Positions 10,794-23,687 of a DNA stretch of 64,000 nucleotides are shown here, piece by piece. The stretch is from Scedosporium boydii (taxonomy: Eukaryota > Ascomycota > Sordariomycetes > Microascales > Microascaceae), in NCBI GenBank assembly GCA_002221725.1, contig NJFT01000187.1, positions 1-64,000 on the forward strand, given 5' to 3'. Position 1 is the stretch's first letter, and every line of letters begins with the position of its first letter. The notes below the pieces were generated by a model. The model searched no databases and was not told the origin of the DNA. It worked only from the letters and a program-made list of their open reading frames with translations. Made by a program: the position numbers and the translations under genes.

Positions 10794-12219
10794 TTAATCG
10801 TCCGAAATAGGGACATCGTCCCGAAAGACTTTTGCTATAGCGCGGCCATCCTCGTCGATCCATGCGCGAAACATTCCGCCTGTGTTGAAGTCTTCTATAA
10901 TCTCTCCTCTGGCCTCAATAACATTTCCCTCCGGGTCTCGAACGACAGTACAGCCGATAGCGATCATGCCGCCCTGGCCTTCTCCTGTAATACCCCATCG
11001 ATTACCGGCGCTCTTCTGCAGCTCGCCACCAGGGCCAGCTACCCTATGCACTGCGTTGGTTGAGGATACGCCAGAGTATCGCGCAATGGCCGAGGCTGTG
11101 CGCGCAGCAGCTACGCGAATAAACGAATCGCCATTACCAGTGCCCGACACTGCTATAGAGCGAGTTGTAATAAGACGGGAGGCGTCATCATCTCCTTGAG
11201 GGGCAGGGTTGTACATGAATGGGGTGGGAAGACAGTCGGCCATGAGGCCCTTTAGCGACTCCGAAAGTATGACAATAGGTCCACCACCCCTCCGCCTTCT
11301 GTCTGGCCACATATCTCTGGCTAAGCCTTGGCCATCTATCCACTCTTCGGCCCAGAAGCCGGCTCCCACCATGGGTGTGTCACCAATCCTTCCTGTCAGC
11401 TTATTCGTCATGCCACCCGTACTTGTAGCTGCGCAGACTATGCCGTCAGCATCGAGTGCAACCGCACCCACTGTACCCTGAGGCAAGTAGCTATCACAGC
11501 TCCATGTAGCATCAAGGGTTTTACCAATTCTCTCGTCTTCTAAGGCACGCAAGTGCTCATCCCACCGGGTCTGTGTGAAGAAGTACTTGGGCTCCACCAG
11601 AGGTAATTGATACCTCTCGGCGAGGATCTCCGCCGTTCGACCGTGGATAAGGGAATGCCCTTGTGCTGATGGGACATCAAGATAGGGTCCATCTGTTCTA
11701 CGCATCGCACTAAGATCGGCATCGCCGTGCTCGAGGATCGCTCGAGCAAGCAATATTGGGTTTCGCACCCGCCGCAGTCCCGTCACTCCGACGCCACGCT
11801 TTGCGAAGCCGCGAGATACCATGACACTTGCCTCGAGCTCATTAATGCCATCGCGCGTGAATACGGAGCCGTGGCCGCTGTTGAAGAGAGGGTTGTCCTC
11901 GAGGAGGGTTACAGCGTACGTGGCTGTCTCGAGGGCCGAGGGGAAGCGCGGCGACGGGGAGGTCGTCTTTGACGGCGTAGTCATGTAGGTGTGTGTCTTG
12001 CCTATCTATGGCACCGTATAATCATTTAGCCCTTGGCGTGGTCGCGGTGCTGTTTTGAGGTGGGTAGGATAGAGTACGCACAATATTTAATAAGGCCTCA
12101 CGGTAGAGGCCGTACTTTCTAGGTGGCACTGTCGCTGGGCTAATATTCCCCGCGCCGCCATGGATAATAATTCGAGATGAGATGGTCCGCCCGGACGGGG
12201 CCTGGCTCTTGTACTCCAT
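10794..12219 (-). CDS. Plant-type L-asparaginase / isoaspartyl aminopeptidase (Ntn hydrolase)
   Basis: Exons 12219-12082 and 11996-10794 give 446 residues. The N-terminal IIHGGAGNI motif, NPLFNSGHGSVFTRDG, and the cleavage and active site GTVGAVALD (nucleophile Thr at about residue 220) identify the threonine-type Ntn-hydrolase fold. Later motifs VSGTGNGDSFIR and GGMIAIG also fit. The precursor should cleave itself before the Thr to give alpha and beta subunits, then hydrolyse L-asparagine or beta-aspartyl peptides. The acceptor at 11997 was chosen because it keeps phase and follows a good intron. There is no secretion signal, so it is probably cytosolic. No functional link to its neighbours is evident. 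Confidence 0.92.
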
Positions 12220-13006
12220 AATACGTCTAGTCCAACGTAATGATCCCGGAATGAGAAACGGAGAGGAGGCGACAACAGTGGGGAATGAGTCTACTTAACA
12301 TTATCATCAGGGGATGTTTACGTAGATAAGGCAGGCAAGGCAAAAGCGGGGAAGGCCAATTAGTGTAAGTTTCTCTGCCAATTCTTGAACTACGAAGTAC
12401 TGTTGGGACCAGTGGTGGGAGATACGACATGGAGCGGATAAATGTTGTTCCAAGTCATTGTCTCTTTCAAGGGCGGCTATCCTTGCTCAACCAATTCAAC
12501 CATCACCCCATTTTTTTCTTTCTTTCTTTTCTATTCTTTTCTCTTCTTTCTCCTTTTGAAAAGGCTTGGTTTCTTGGTCGTTCTTCAATGATTTCCGCCA
12601 TCGTAATAAAGTTCTTTTGTCGCCAGTTCTCATCCTGTGTGATTGTGATCCGACATCTCGCTTATTACTCTTTATCTGGAGCGGCCTTGCATCTCCTGTT
12701 GTGGCATCTGCCTCTTCAGGTCCTTTTCACAGACAGAGGCTTCCGCTGTGTGTTCCCGCCGTTGAATTCCATTTGTCGAGGGAAGCGACGTCTAGTAGTT
12801 CCTCCGGGGACGTTGATTTGGAAGGTCTATCAAGTTTCTCGCAGATGCATGATGTTGCGTCCGGGGCTCCGCTGATCTGTCTCGTTAGGTTCTTTTATAT
12901 TATAGGTTTTTTAAGTTGAATGCTAATGGCGCAGAGATAGCAATTGTGTGTCTCTTCTTGTTAATATCTAGGATCTTTTAATTATTGCATAGGAACAATT
13001 AAGCTT
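12220..13006. other. Intergenic region with pyrimidine tract
   Basis: There are 787 bp upstream of the asparaginase and downstream of the receptor gene. It includes a CT-rich stretch at about 12510-12560. Open frames at 12429-12919 are low-complexity and lack family features. Confidence 0.5.
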
Positions 13007-14709
13007 TTAAACTGGACTCTTAGAGGACTGGGCCCGAGCCTCGAAATCAATAACCCCTGAACCCCCGTCGTACTTGCTTCGCTGATTCACCGCCTCTGCC
13101 TCGGAAGTTTCATTATAAGAAACCTGGATCTAAAACGGCGGCCATTAGCATCATCTTCACACCAAGCGCCATAGAAAATAAACTTACATTAGTAGTCCTA
13201 ACAATACTGTTGTACGTTATGATTTCCTCCTCGCTGCCACTGGGCGAATGACCGTGAATGTCAGTGTGACCGGACCGCTTGATGTTGTCCATGGCAATGT
13301 CATGTATGCTCCCAGTCTTGGTGTGTCGCGCCCGCGATCGGGAGCCAGTTCCATAGCCGGTGTGGGCTCCACTGGTGTTGTTGTAACCGTAGCGTTCTTG
13401 GCTTGAATCGTTGGTGAAGAGGCCCGGGAGCCATCGCCTGAAGAGAGGTCGCATTGCGGGGGCACAGGCGCATATGATAGCTAGACAGGTCTCGACGGTA
13501 CTGAGGGTGTCTCCAATGCCATCTCGGGAATCGTATCCAGGCTGGATGTTATAGAATTTCTTGCGAAGCTCGTGTACTCGAACAATGCCGATGGCCGTGA
13601 CACTGTATTTCTTAATGGTTAGCCTGTGCGTTCCTCAAGGGACCTCTCAATAAGCAAGCTCCCGGGTAGGGAGAGAGAAAAAAAAGGATAATGTTTACTC
13701 ACACCCCACCAGTCATGAAAATCAAAATTACACCAAGCTTTGCAGCCAGGCGCATTTTTAAGCCCAAGAAAATCCAGAAGGGTAGAAGAAGAACGAGGAA
13801 ATCGGTGACGATGGTGATGATGGCCGTGCTCACGTAGAAGGCAGGACCGTCGATTTTATACTTTGGGGTGATACTCAGATCCCAGTAGGCGCGGACCGGC
13901 ATCGTCTGGAATATGACGGTGAGGAAGACAGCAACCATCATGACCAAGTTAAAGATGTTGAGGGCGTGGATCGACCACCTGATGCTGCGGCGTTGACCTC
14001 CGAGACGGAGCAAGAAGAACAGGATGGACGACTTGACCATGGCTAGAATGGGGTTGTAGAGGACCTGCATAATCCAGTTCCAGAACAGCATAGGTTCTAT
14101 ATGATAGATGCTCTCGGGCACCTCTGATGTCGGGAAGCCGATAAACTCGTATCGGAAAACTGTCAGAGATGGAAGTTAGCGATTACGACCTCTTCCCAGC
14201 CAGGCTCGAGACTATGCGAAGTGAAAACGCCAAAGTAATGTCTATACAATACGAGCGAACTTACACATGTACGTTGGAACTAATAATCCTATGGAAAATA
14301 CCTAAAATAATGTCGAGAAATAATTAGCATTCATCGTTAGGGACCATGGCCATACATCGGTGGCGTTGAACAAGGGGTTTGAATCCTCATGGTCTTCCCA
14401 TACCATAGCAGCCGTGACGAAATAGTCATCTATGAGGAAATATTAGAATGGAGTCTTCATGACCGATTCTAGGGAGTCATATATAGAGGGGAGGTAGATA
14501 AAGTTGAAAAAAAGATGGTGGAAGCGCTAACCGATGCCCACTTGCTTCGTGATGATCCTGGAGTAAATACGCAGAAGGTAGATGACGAGAGCAAGGGAGT
14601 TAAATGTGAAGATGACGGCCACGGCTGACTGCTGGAGAGACGTCGTCGGTAACGAGCTCACTGGCAAATAGCGACGGCTCATGGCCGAACCGCCAGCGTC
14701 GGCGGACAT
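13007..14709 (-). CDS. PTH11-like / fungal rhodopsin-domain seven-helix membrane protein
   Basis: Six exons (14709-14532, 14429-14356, 14301-14265, 14159-13703, 13602-13188, 13129-13007) give 427 residues in phase. Long hydrophobic segments alternate with short loops, giving about seven predicted helices. The conserved-type features are the early DDYF after helix 1, an NPILAMVKSSILFFLLR helix, IVTDFLVLLLPFWIFLGLKM, and a cytoplasmic tail with SEEEI. Members of this family are plasma-membrane receptors or integral proteins of filamentous ascomycetes, some needed for host-surface sensing. There is no N-terminal CFEM domain. The last exon encodes a polar tail ending in SSKSPV and would be missed if the final intron were ignored. 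The ligand is unknown. Confidence 0.85.
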
Positions 14710-16189
14710 TGTTGGCTGGAGTGTTCCTCGAAAACCCCGAGTTAAGCAAAGGAGTGGATCGCCCGGAGCCTTACATCGGGCAGTGGGGAAATGGGGAGGG
14801 AAAGATCTGCATCGATGAAAGGCAGCGACGATATGGGGAAGGTGAGGGTTTTAGACTCTAGCCGGGCGGTGCACTTAACAGCCAGGTCTAACCGAACAAG
14901 TAGGGACGAAGACAGGTAAGAAAACAGGGGCTGCGGGGGTGTGTGCCTCCGTGTGTGTGCGTGTGCAGTCCGGTCCTGGTAGTACCCTAGCGTTGGAGTA
15001 TTTTCCCCCTCCATCCTCCCTACCCTCCACACCGGTTTCAAAAGGCTGGAATTGAAATCTAGAGCTGGGGGAAAATGAAGGGGGGCAATGGAACGTTTGG
15101 GCTCAAGAGTCACCTCATTTAGACTTGGGTTGGCCAAGATCTATTACTACCCCGGCCCATTGGCCTTAGAGGTGGGAGATGGACTGGGCGTTTGATGGCA
15201 GCGTCCAAAGATACTCGTACGTTATTGGTAATACATCGGCTTTGTCTTCAAATGGCTTCCGCCCAGAGTTTCTCCAAGGAGAAGCTTTAGCTAGCTCCTC
15301 CCCTCCATGTCCAGGCGAGAGATGACATGCCGACCGACCTGCCGACCTGACTTGGAACGCTGGAGAACGCCTGGCAAAATATATCAATAATGCGAAGTAC
15401 AATCATGCTGCGCGTGCATTCACTTCGTACTTCGTAAACGGGGGAAACAGATTGAGCTCATTGCGTTAATCCCCTTTTGGGCTTTTTCTGGGGGCATTCC
15501 ATGGAGTGTGTGTGTGTGAGTCTCAGGGGATTCCTTGTACATGCATACGCCTCAGTGCGTTGCATCAAGAGAAAGAGAGGGGTCAACTTCCAGTGGCGTT
15601 TAAGTCGTCCCTCTCGCGACATCAAAACTCACATTGTTGTTCGGGGGAAACGCGAATGGCTGGAGGCTAAGCTCTTCCCCGGATTAGACTGAGAGGCCGG
15701 ATGGTACTTTTACACGGACGAGACTTTCGTATTTTCGATAGTTTGCAATCTAATCTCTGCGCCTCCAGCCCCACTAGACCTGATATAATCTAGGATAGAA
15801 GGGGCTACACTAGAGTAGTGGACCCGCGGGGAATCTGGAGGACACCTAGTGTAGCGTACCGATTACCGAGGTAGTGCAGTCTGCCACCACCAATGGCAGG
15901 TATCGCACTCTTGGCTGGCCCGACACAAAATTCTTGATCAGACTATTCCTGCTTTGGTGCTTGGGGCGAAATTACTAGGCGAAGCAGGGCGCGAGATTGA
16001 GGCGAATGATAATGCCAGAGAAGAAAGGGAGGAAGAGGCGGCTCGGAGCGAAGACTTGATCGACCAAGAATAGATCTGGATCGGTCCTGAGGACGATGCC
16101 GCTCTCTTCCATAGCAAAGGGAAATAAAAGAGCAAGAGAAAAAAACGGAAAAAAATAGACAAAAAGAGAGGGAGAGAGAGAGAAAGAAG

Positions 16190-16222
<33 letters not shown>

Positions 16223-16963
16223 TGTCGCAAAACCCTGCCTATTTTTAGGGTCCAATGATCCACACATGTCTTTTGCTTCTTGTGAATTTTCGAGCGGGTT
16301 TCCGTAAAAAAAAAAGCTGCAAGAGACTGGGCTTGTTGACTTTCCTGGGGCTGAAAAGGACAGACACCATTGTCATGCCTATGCCAGGAGGCTCGTCGTT
16401 GACGTAGGATTTTGTGCGAGGTAAGCCTCAAGACTGCGGCAAGCAAAGAGGTAATGTAGTAGAGCGGAAATGCCAGTGTTTCATCCGGTCCTAAGCTCCT
16501 GTCAAGCGTGCTTTCTCTCCGATCTTTTATACGCTAGGCTGGCCATGAGTTAGTAGATCACCGCATTGCGCTCCAGCGAGTCCCGTCTGGTTCTTCCCGC
16601 CCCCTTGAAACCCCATCTCCCAAGCTTAATCTATCAGAGAAGACATCACTCGCCCCACGCATTCCCCACAGGCTCGCTGTCGTAATCATCCCAACGTGCT
16701 TCGTATGAAAGGGCTCCTCTTTGCATCGCGGGAGATTGGAACGTAACCCTGGGGAGCTTGTAAATTGGGAGTGGGAGTGGATAAGTTATGTGTCTTCTGT
16801 AAAGATATAAAGGGGTCCCCGTTCTTTTACTTCTTTATCGCCCTCCTGCCCTGTTCTGCCCACGGATCCAGAGCTTGCAATTCCCGACGTTCTTTTTAGG
16901 GGCATATTATCTATCTCGTTCAGTAAGGAATAACAACCCCAATCCACCCGTTTTGTGGCAGGC
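14710..16963. other. Long intergenic region
   Basis: These 2.25 kb have normal base composition. Short GT-repeat stretches (about 14938-14965 and 15505-15520) and a purine tract (listed separately) are the only structures I can see. One CCGAGG occurs at about 15866. No gene is supported. Confidence 0.55.
16141..16220 (+). repeat. Low-complexity purine tract (GA-rich then poly-A)
   Basis: An 80-bp purine run passes from A-rich through GAGAGA repeats into about 30 consecutive A. It is a simple-sequence repeat of the kind prone to length change and to assembly error. Confidence 0.85.
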
Positions 16964-19505
16964 ATGTCTCGCAGAATTCTTCTCCTGGCCGCTGGCTTGA
17001 AGCTCACCTCCATGGTGGCGGGCCAGACAATCGTCGTCAATGGAGCCGAAGTCGGTAAGTAGTAATTTGTGGTTTGGTGGCGTTCCTCCTCTCTGTTCAT
17101 TCGATCCTGTTAAATTCCCCGTCGCACGTGGATCTGTACATGCTTCATGCATAGCACATTCCCGGATATTTGGGAGTACAGGCATGCAACCTGGATTTTC
17201 TTGCCTCAAAACTTGTCGATCCCGTCCCGCTAACGAAAATGAACTATTACAAGAGGCCAACGAAGACACCGTCGCGCCAGCTGAAGAGGTCGTAGCGGGT
17301 GATCTCTTACCCGAAGAATCTGTGCAGCTCACAGATGCCATCCTGGCCAACCTGACGGACCTCGCTCTTACAGATATCGACCTCTTCGCCTTTGGCAGCA
17401 GTGACGACGCGAGCGAGGTCGCTACTGCGTCCAGCAAGAACAAACGGGCGACGCCCAAGTGCAAGACCTTCCCCGGTGACGCCTTTTGGCCGCACCCGAT
17501 TACCTGGACCATCTTAGATCTGCTCACAGGCGGCCGTGTTATCAAATCCGTCCCCATTGGCGCATCGTGCTATGACGACTTTGGAGTGTACAATGCTGCC
17601 AAGTGCGCGTCCATCACGGATAATTGGACCAACTCGTATCTCCAGTAAGTTGTTCACTCTTATTTTCGCCTTTCATTGTCTTTTCTTCGTTTTCTTCCTT
17701 TCTCTCTCTCCCTTTTCAAATTCGGTTCCGGTTCCCCGAGCTCCTTCCTCTTTCTTGAGTTCCAAAAAAAAACCCTGATCCATGCCTCGACCCTCTCCCC
17801 TTGCCCAATCCAATCTCCGCACATCACAGTAGTCCTTTCAACTTCTCCCCACGTGTCCAAGACCCCACTTTTTCTTTGCGAATCGGCGCCCTCAATACAG
17901 CCTCGCACGAATGCGCTGACTGACATGCTTCCTCCGACATCAGCGAGGCGGATCCGACTTCTGTCATGTCCCCCTTGTACCAGGGGTTGACCTGCATGCC
18001 AACAGCCAACAAGAATGGGGCCTGCACCCTTGGCGGTTTCCCATCCTACGTAGTCAAAGCGAACAACGTCGCTCACATCCAACTTGCCGTCAACTTTGCC
18101 CGCAACCTGAACCTGCGTCTGGTCGTGAAAAATACTGGCCACGATTTCAATGGTCGTTCGGTTGGCGCCGGTGCTCTTTCCGTCTGGACTGGCGAGTTCA
18201 AGAGCATTGACTTCATCAAGAAGTACAACTCCAAGTCCTACTCTGGTCCCGCTCTCAAGGTTGGTGCTGGCGTTATTGGTATTGAGCTCTACAAGGCTGC
18301 TGAGAAGTATGGCGTCACTGCTGTCGGCGGCGAGGGCATGTCTGTTGGCTTTGCTGGCGGTTACATCGCAGGCGGTGGTCACTCTCCCATGTCTCCCATG
18401 TACGGTATTGCAGCCGACCATATTCTGAGCATTGATGTCGTCCTCCCTGATGGGCACTACATCACCGCCAGCGAGACGAAGAACACGGAGATCTTCTGGG
18501 CCATGCGAGGCGGCGGTGGTAGCACCTTCGGCGTCGCGACCTCGTACACTGTCAAAGCCTTCCCTAAGCTCGACGTCGTCTCGATCGCCAAGTTCTCTTT
18601 CGCCACCAGCGCCACCGTTAGCTACGAGACCTTTTGGGAGGGCGTCCGCGCCTACTGGGAGTCCATTCCCACGTACAACGCCAAGTTCAACTACGAGTAC
18701 TGGAATATCTGGCACACCGGCCCCGGTGCCAACGACGTCACTTTTACCATGCTCCCTTGGTGGGCTCCCGGCATGACAGTCGCCCAGCTCCAGCACCTTC
18801 TGTCTCCTCTTTTGTCGAAACTTGCCGCGCTCGGCATCGATATCACCCCCGAGTACTCTGAGCACGACAGTTTCTATAAGGCTTGGTCCGCCGGTTTCCC
18901 TCAAGAACTCGTTGGTGGTACCGCTGCCAAAACTGCCGCCCGACTTTTCCCTACGTAAGCCGTTTTTCCTCACGGGGTGGGTCAGGAGGCGACACCGTAT
19001 CTAACACACTTATCTTAGAGAAAACTTTGTCGACGCCACCAAGTTCAACACAACCGTAAACGCCATCAAGTCAGTCGTCGACCGCGGCGGTCAGGTCATT
19101 GGCTTCGGCATCACCGGCGGCCCCGGTCCCTTCCCCGACAACGCCGTGAACCCTGCCTGGCGCGACACCGCTATGTTCGCTATCGCGGTACGCAATTGGG
19201 AAGAAGGCCTCCCTCTCTCCGATGTAGCCCAGCTCAGCGCCGACATGACCAGCAACTGGATGCAGCCCTGGCGCGACGCGGCCCCTAACTCGGGCGCCTA
19301 CGCCAGCGAGAGCGACGTGACGGAACCCAACTTTAAGCAGTCGTTCTATGGTACGCAAAAGTACGCTAGGCTCCTCGCGCTCAAAAAGAAGATTGATCCT
19401 ACGGGTCTCTTCTACGCCAACTTGGCTGTTGGAAGTGATGAGTGGTACATTGAGGGCCAATACCCCGGCCTCCCTACCCAGAACGGTCGTCTCTGCCTTG
19501 TCTAA
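16964..19505 (+). CDS. Secreted FAD-linked oxidoreductase, berberine-bridge-enzyme (BBE)-like
   Basis: Four exons (16964-17054, 17254-17644, 17944-18954, 19019-19505) give 659 residues. Exon 1 encodes a signal peptide. The FAD_binding_4 domain starts around LYQGLTC and contains [13 protein letters not shown]; its His is in the position of the covalent FAD attachment site of this family. [14 protein letters not shown] and [10 protein letters not shown] follow. The last exon carries the BBE domain, ending in [19 protein letters not shown]. These enzymes oxidise alcohols, sugars or alkaloid-like substrates with O2, often in secondary-metabolite clusters. The first intron is long (199 bp) and its acceptor could instead lie near 17182. 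The P450 downstream in the same orientation suggests a shared pathway. Confidence 0.92.
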
Positions 19506-19590
19506 TTTTACCTAGCTTTATATAAGAACCTTATTGCAATTGTATTATATTATAAAAGAAAACTATTATAATGTATAAAAAATATATATC

Positions 19591-19930
19591 TTAAACTTTT
19601 ATGTTTTCCGTGATAACAATCGGGTGAGGCGTGACTCCGGGATCGACGATTTCGATGGCCTTGAGTTTCGTCAACCGCCTCTGCCGGAGGGCTCTGAGAC
19701 CGTCTTCGAGCATGCCCACGTACTCGTCGCAGGCCATCTTGGTCACCTAAAACCCTAGCGAGGGGCCGGGGTCCAGATTGGCGAGAGAGAGGCACACGTC
19801 TGCGAGCTTCTCTGCGTACGCATCGTTGCTGTAGAATTTGTCGGGTAGCTCGGCTCAGATCCTGTCATCTTCGGCATGGAGGGCCTGTGTCGCGGTCTCG
19901 AAGAAATCCGCGGAATTGATCGGAGTGCTG
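19591..19930 (-). pseudogene. Decayed 3' fragment of an unrecognised gene
   Basis: Read on the minus strand, one frame gives a coherent polar/hydrophobic protein pattern that ends in ITENIKV and a TAA at 19591. It is interrupted by a TGA and a TAG and loses coherence upstream of about 19930. I do not recognise the family. The stops fit C-to-T changes of Arg and Gln codons. It probably marks a former gene between the oxidase and the P450. Confidence 0.4.
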
Positions 19931-20218
19931 GGATACCCTCTCAACTCGGCATTCTTAGTTACCTCGGATCAGCGCGGGCCCTAAAATCTTGGCAAGACCA
20001 ACCCGCGGAATTGCTAGGAATGCTTCGATGTCCCTGGGATCGACGGGCTGGGATTCCTTCAACCCTCCGCGTTAGCCATCATCGAGCTCGCCTGAAATGA
20101 TGGCTATAAGGGCATCAAGTGCGATACCGGCCAGGTCAGACTCATGTCTTAGAGTGCCATTGAAACCTAACTCCCCCAAGGCAACACAGCGTCAGCTTTG
20201 TCAACCCTCTAGCACACC

Positions 20219-21789
20219 ATGATCTCCTACTTCGTCGTCGTTCCCGCCGCATTGGGCGCTGCAATACTATTGATTAACTACTTGGCCCCCAAAGATCAAC
20301 TCTCGAACGTGCCGACGCACAGTTTTACAGGCGACGACTCGCGAAAACGCTACATGACAGATCTCAAGTCGCTGCTCGAGTCAGGTTACAGAAGATACAA
20401 TAAAGCGGGACTGGCGTTTAAAGTGACAATTCCTGTCGGCGGTTATTCCGTCAAGTACCGCGTAATCCTCCCCAAAGATCACCTGGAAGAGATCAAGCAT
20501 CGGTCCAACGACGTTTTCAGCTGGCAACTCGCGTCTCGGGTCATCTTCGCGCAGGACTACACGGGCGCACCAGACCGCGGTCCTTGGAGTGGCAAGGCAC
20601 TACGAGTCGGCATCCACCAGAACCTCAAGGACATCACTACCCGCCTAGAACAGCGGATCAGCGACTACTTCGATGACAACCTACCACAGCAGAAGGGCCA
20701 GGTCGCCACGGTTGACCTCATGGGCTTCTTCGTCCCGACCATCACGCACGTCACCAACGCGCTCCTGGTGGACGGCCGGCTATCTTCTGACCCGGAGTGG
20801 GTGAAGCAGACGTCCGAGTTCGCCGTCAACCGCTACGGCGCGGCCGATGACGTGCGCCAGTGGCCGCCGTACCTCTCGGCGCTGGTCGCACCTTTCATCC
20901 CATCCGTCAAGAAGCTGCGTCAGCAGCGCAGGTATGTCATGGATAAAATGAGACCCCTTTACGAGGATCTCAGAGCGCAAGGCCTCCTCGAAAAGAAGAG
21001 CCGGAGGAAGGGGGCCTTCGGATATGAATGGCTCTGGAGCGGTTCACCGGATGATGTCACGCTCCAGGACTTCTCCGACACCATGATGAGGACCCTGATT
21101 GCGTCGATCCACACGACAGCTAAGACGATTAGCGTGGCATTCGTCGACCTGCTTACGAGGCCCGATCTCTTCGAGGAGCTGAAGGCCGAGGCAAGGGAAG
21201 CGGTCGACGAAGACGGCAGCGTCGATCTGGAAAAGCTTGTGAAATTGGACTGCTTCTTGAAGGAGTCGCAGCGCCTTAGCCCTGTGTTCCTCCGTAAGTC
21301 GCCCCTTTAGCCGGGGGATCGTGATGCAAAGTAGTGCTGTACTGACTCTAGAGCTTAGTCACGATGAATAGGATGCTGACCGAGGATTACGAGTTCAAAT
21401 GCTCCGGCCTGAAGCTGCCGAAGGGTACCATGATAATGGCACCCGCGGCAGCCATCGCGACGGACCCGGAGACGTTTCATGATGCCAATGCCTTCGATGG
21501 GCACCGCTATCTGCGGATGCGCGAGGACCATAAAGAGTCGGCAAGCTCGCTGGTGTTGGGCATGTCCACGATTGACTCCCTAGGTTTCGGGCTGGGGAAC
21601 CAGGCATGCCCTGGTCGGTTCCTGGCAGTCAACAATCTTAAACTGATGATGGCCAAGCTCATGATAGGATGGGACTTAGCAGTCGTCAAGAACGGCAGGG
21701 AGTACTCGGGCCTACCGCCTAAGATGGAGTACAACGATTTCTCCGTTGTTCCCCCTGGAGAGTTTACCATGCGCTTGAGAAAGATGTAA
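20219..21789 (+). CDS. Cytochrome P450 monooxygenase
   Basis: Exons 20219-21293 and 21359-21789 give 501 residues. An N-terminal membrane anchor is followed by the P450 fold. The I-helix reads LIASIHTTAKT, the ExxR motif is KESQR, and the heme loop is FGLGNQACPGR with the axial Cys near residue 440. The HTT-type I-helix and overall pattern resemble the ent-kaurene-oxidase/CYP68-like group of fungal biosynthetic P450s, so hydroxylation of a hydrophobic metabolite in the ER is likely. The acceptor at 21358 was chosen over a nearer AG because only it restores the LLTMNR frame. It follows the BBE-like oxidase in the same direction. Confidence 0.93.
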
Positions 21790-22236
21790 AACTAGGCTAT
21801 AATGAAGTACGAAGGTGAATACTCATGTATTTAGAGAAAGAATGATTAGAACTCCTTGCACTCTCGCTGTTCGTACATCACTCACACTTTGCAAAAGTTC
21901 ATGCAGACTGCGGAGCGTGTTCTTAGGGTTTCGGCCACAGAATGCTGGCCTGGTTTCGTAGGATTGTTTGGACAAGAAGACCAAAAACGTAAACACTACC
22001 AACATGACAAACTAGTATTTTCTACGGCATCGTTTCCCTCGCTCCAAAGCACCACTGAACATTGGACTGATGAGTTGGTTTCTCATCGTGAAAATTCAAA
22101 TAGCCTACTAGCCTTCAAGACACTGCGTTTCCGCCCAGACTTCAACCTACGTCACTGTCTAATGTGCTTGCGCTCTCCTACATCAAGTGTATTTCATTGA
22201 CCAGCCATCTATTTTGGTATTGAAGCTGTTGATTTA
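21790..22236. other. Convergent intergenic gap
   Basis: This is the gap between the 3' ends of the P450 and the decarboxylase-like gene. I see no gene or repeat in it. Confidence 0.55.
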
Positions 22237-23360
22237 CTACAACACAAATGCCTCCAGCGTGTTTGGGGCAAATAGTTCCTCGGGCCTGAACCGCCTTGCC
22301 GCCAGCCCCTGATTGTAAGAATACTCAAGGAACTTCTCAATGACGTTCCTGTTCTGGGCGAACCCGTCTTGCCAATACCGCTCTTCCCCCATAAAGCTTG
22401 TGGTCTCGCGCACATGATCCTCGAGCCAAGGGAGCATGTAGCGCAGGGCCGACCGATCCCTCAGAGCATCTTCAGCCACCTGCATAGACCGCGCAAAGGC
22501 CTTTTGTAGAGACCTGGCAATCCACGGATTGTTCTTGTAGACGGAGCGCTTGATAGCGATAACGTGCATGATGGGGAATATCTTCGTTCGCCGGTAGTAG
22601 TCGGCCTCGACGTGTTTAAAGTCTGGGAACAGGTATGTGCAGTGCTCGCAACGGTCGACGCTCGAAGGCTTTGAGGCGCTAAAGATGGCGTCAATCTCGC
22701 CATCCTCGAGCATCTGGGACAGGTTCTGGCCGGGCTTGATGGCGTTGACCCGCACGCCTGGCGGTAGGGAGTGGGGGATTTTGCTCTTGCGCTCCTCGCT
22801 GGAAGGCTCTATTGCGCCGCTGAAGAACTCAACTTCGGTGATAGGGACCCCGAACTCTTCCTCCATGATTCCGCGCTGCCATACTGCAGCCGTCACTTGT
22901 TTGGTCCTTGTTAGTTTCCTTTTGGCAGGGCCAGGGTAACTATGGGAGAACAGCCACATACTTTGGTACTCGGGAGTGCCGATACGCTTATGTCGCAAAT
23001 CCGAAGGGTGCTTGATACCCGAATTCCTGTTGATGTACATAGATTGGTGTCGAAAGAAGCGTGATGGGAAAACCGGCAATGCGATGAATGGAGGGTCGTC
23101 CCGGTTGAGGGTGAGGACGTACGAGGACAGGGACAACTCCGAGACATCGAACTCGTGAAATCGTAGCTGCCTAAAAAACCTGGGGGGAGATGAGATGGAC
23201 CTGAGATCGGATTGGGAGACTCAAGAAGTGGGTGCACATACGTTTCTTCGACACGGTAGTTCAAAAAGTTCAATTCGATTCCTTCTGCACGTACCGATCC
23301 ATCCTCTATCGCCTTCATGCGGTCGTAGTCCCAACATGCAAATGAGAGTTTGAGAGCCAT
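22237..23360 (-). CDS. 4,5-dihydroxyphthalate decarboxylase-like protein (NMT1/PBP-like fold)
   Basis: Three exons (23360-23242, 23170-22962, 22895-22237) give 328 residues. The N-terminus LKLSFACWDYDRM, the HEFDVSELSLSSYVL segment, and PVFPSRFFRHQSMYIN followed by SDLRHKRIG.PEYQ are typical of fungal and bacterial proteins annotated as 4,5-dihydroxyphthalate decarboxylase. These have a periplasmic-binding-protein-like fold. ATG 23360 is chosen because the frame upstream has no ATG. The bacterial enzyme converts 4,5-dihydroxyphthalate to protocatechuate; the fungal substrate is not known. It is divergent from a Zn2Cys6 regulator with a 327-bp shared promoter, which suggests that the regulator controls it. 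Confidence 0.82.
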
Positions 23361-23687
23361 CTTTGATGGAACTGCAACCTTACGCGGCGATGACGACAAA
23401 GTGGAATAGTAGGTTAACCTGCTTATCTATTGATAACTGGAAGACGGTATCACAAGTCGACGCTCCCCTCTTGGAAGCACGCAAAACGGCACACTTACTT
23501 ATACCCCAATCGGAATGATCCCTGTTACCCCAGATCCGACGTCCTGGTACCCCCGCATTTGGCGAAGTGGCGAAGTGACGAAGGGCGAACTGTACCCCGC
23601 ATTCATGTTAAATAAGGCAGGATTCCGTCCCGCGGCAAGTTTCTGGGAAATGCAGACTTATTGCCCTTTGCTCGGAATCGCTCCGCC
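23361..23687. promoter_or_regulatory. Shared divergent promoter, decarboxylase-like gene / Zn2Cys6 regulator
   Basis: A 327-bp gap separates two divergent start codons. It contains short direct repeats of the GGCGAAGTGGCGAAGTG type at about 23560-23580. I cannot name a specific operator. Confidence 0.45.

Noticed and set aside
12429..12919. Open frames rich in Phe/Leu/Ser
   Set aside because: They come from a CT-rich tract; such frames arise from low-complexity DNA.
18150..18861. Several plus-strand frames inside the oxidase
   Set aside because: They are out-of-frame shadows of the GC-rich codons of exon 3, with low-complexity Ser/Leu/Pro content and no motifs.
17660..18973. 437-codon open frame on the minus strand
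   Set aside because: It is the antisense shadow of the BBE-like oxidase exon 3, whose plus-strand translation carries all family motifs.
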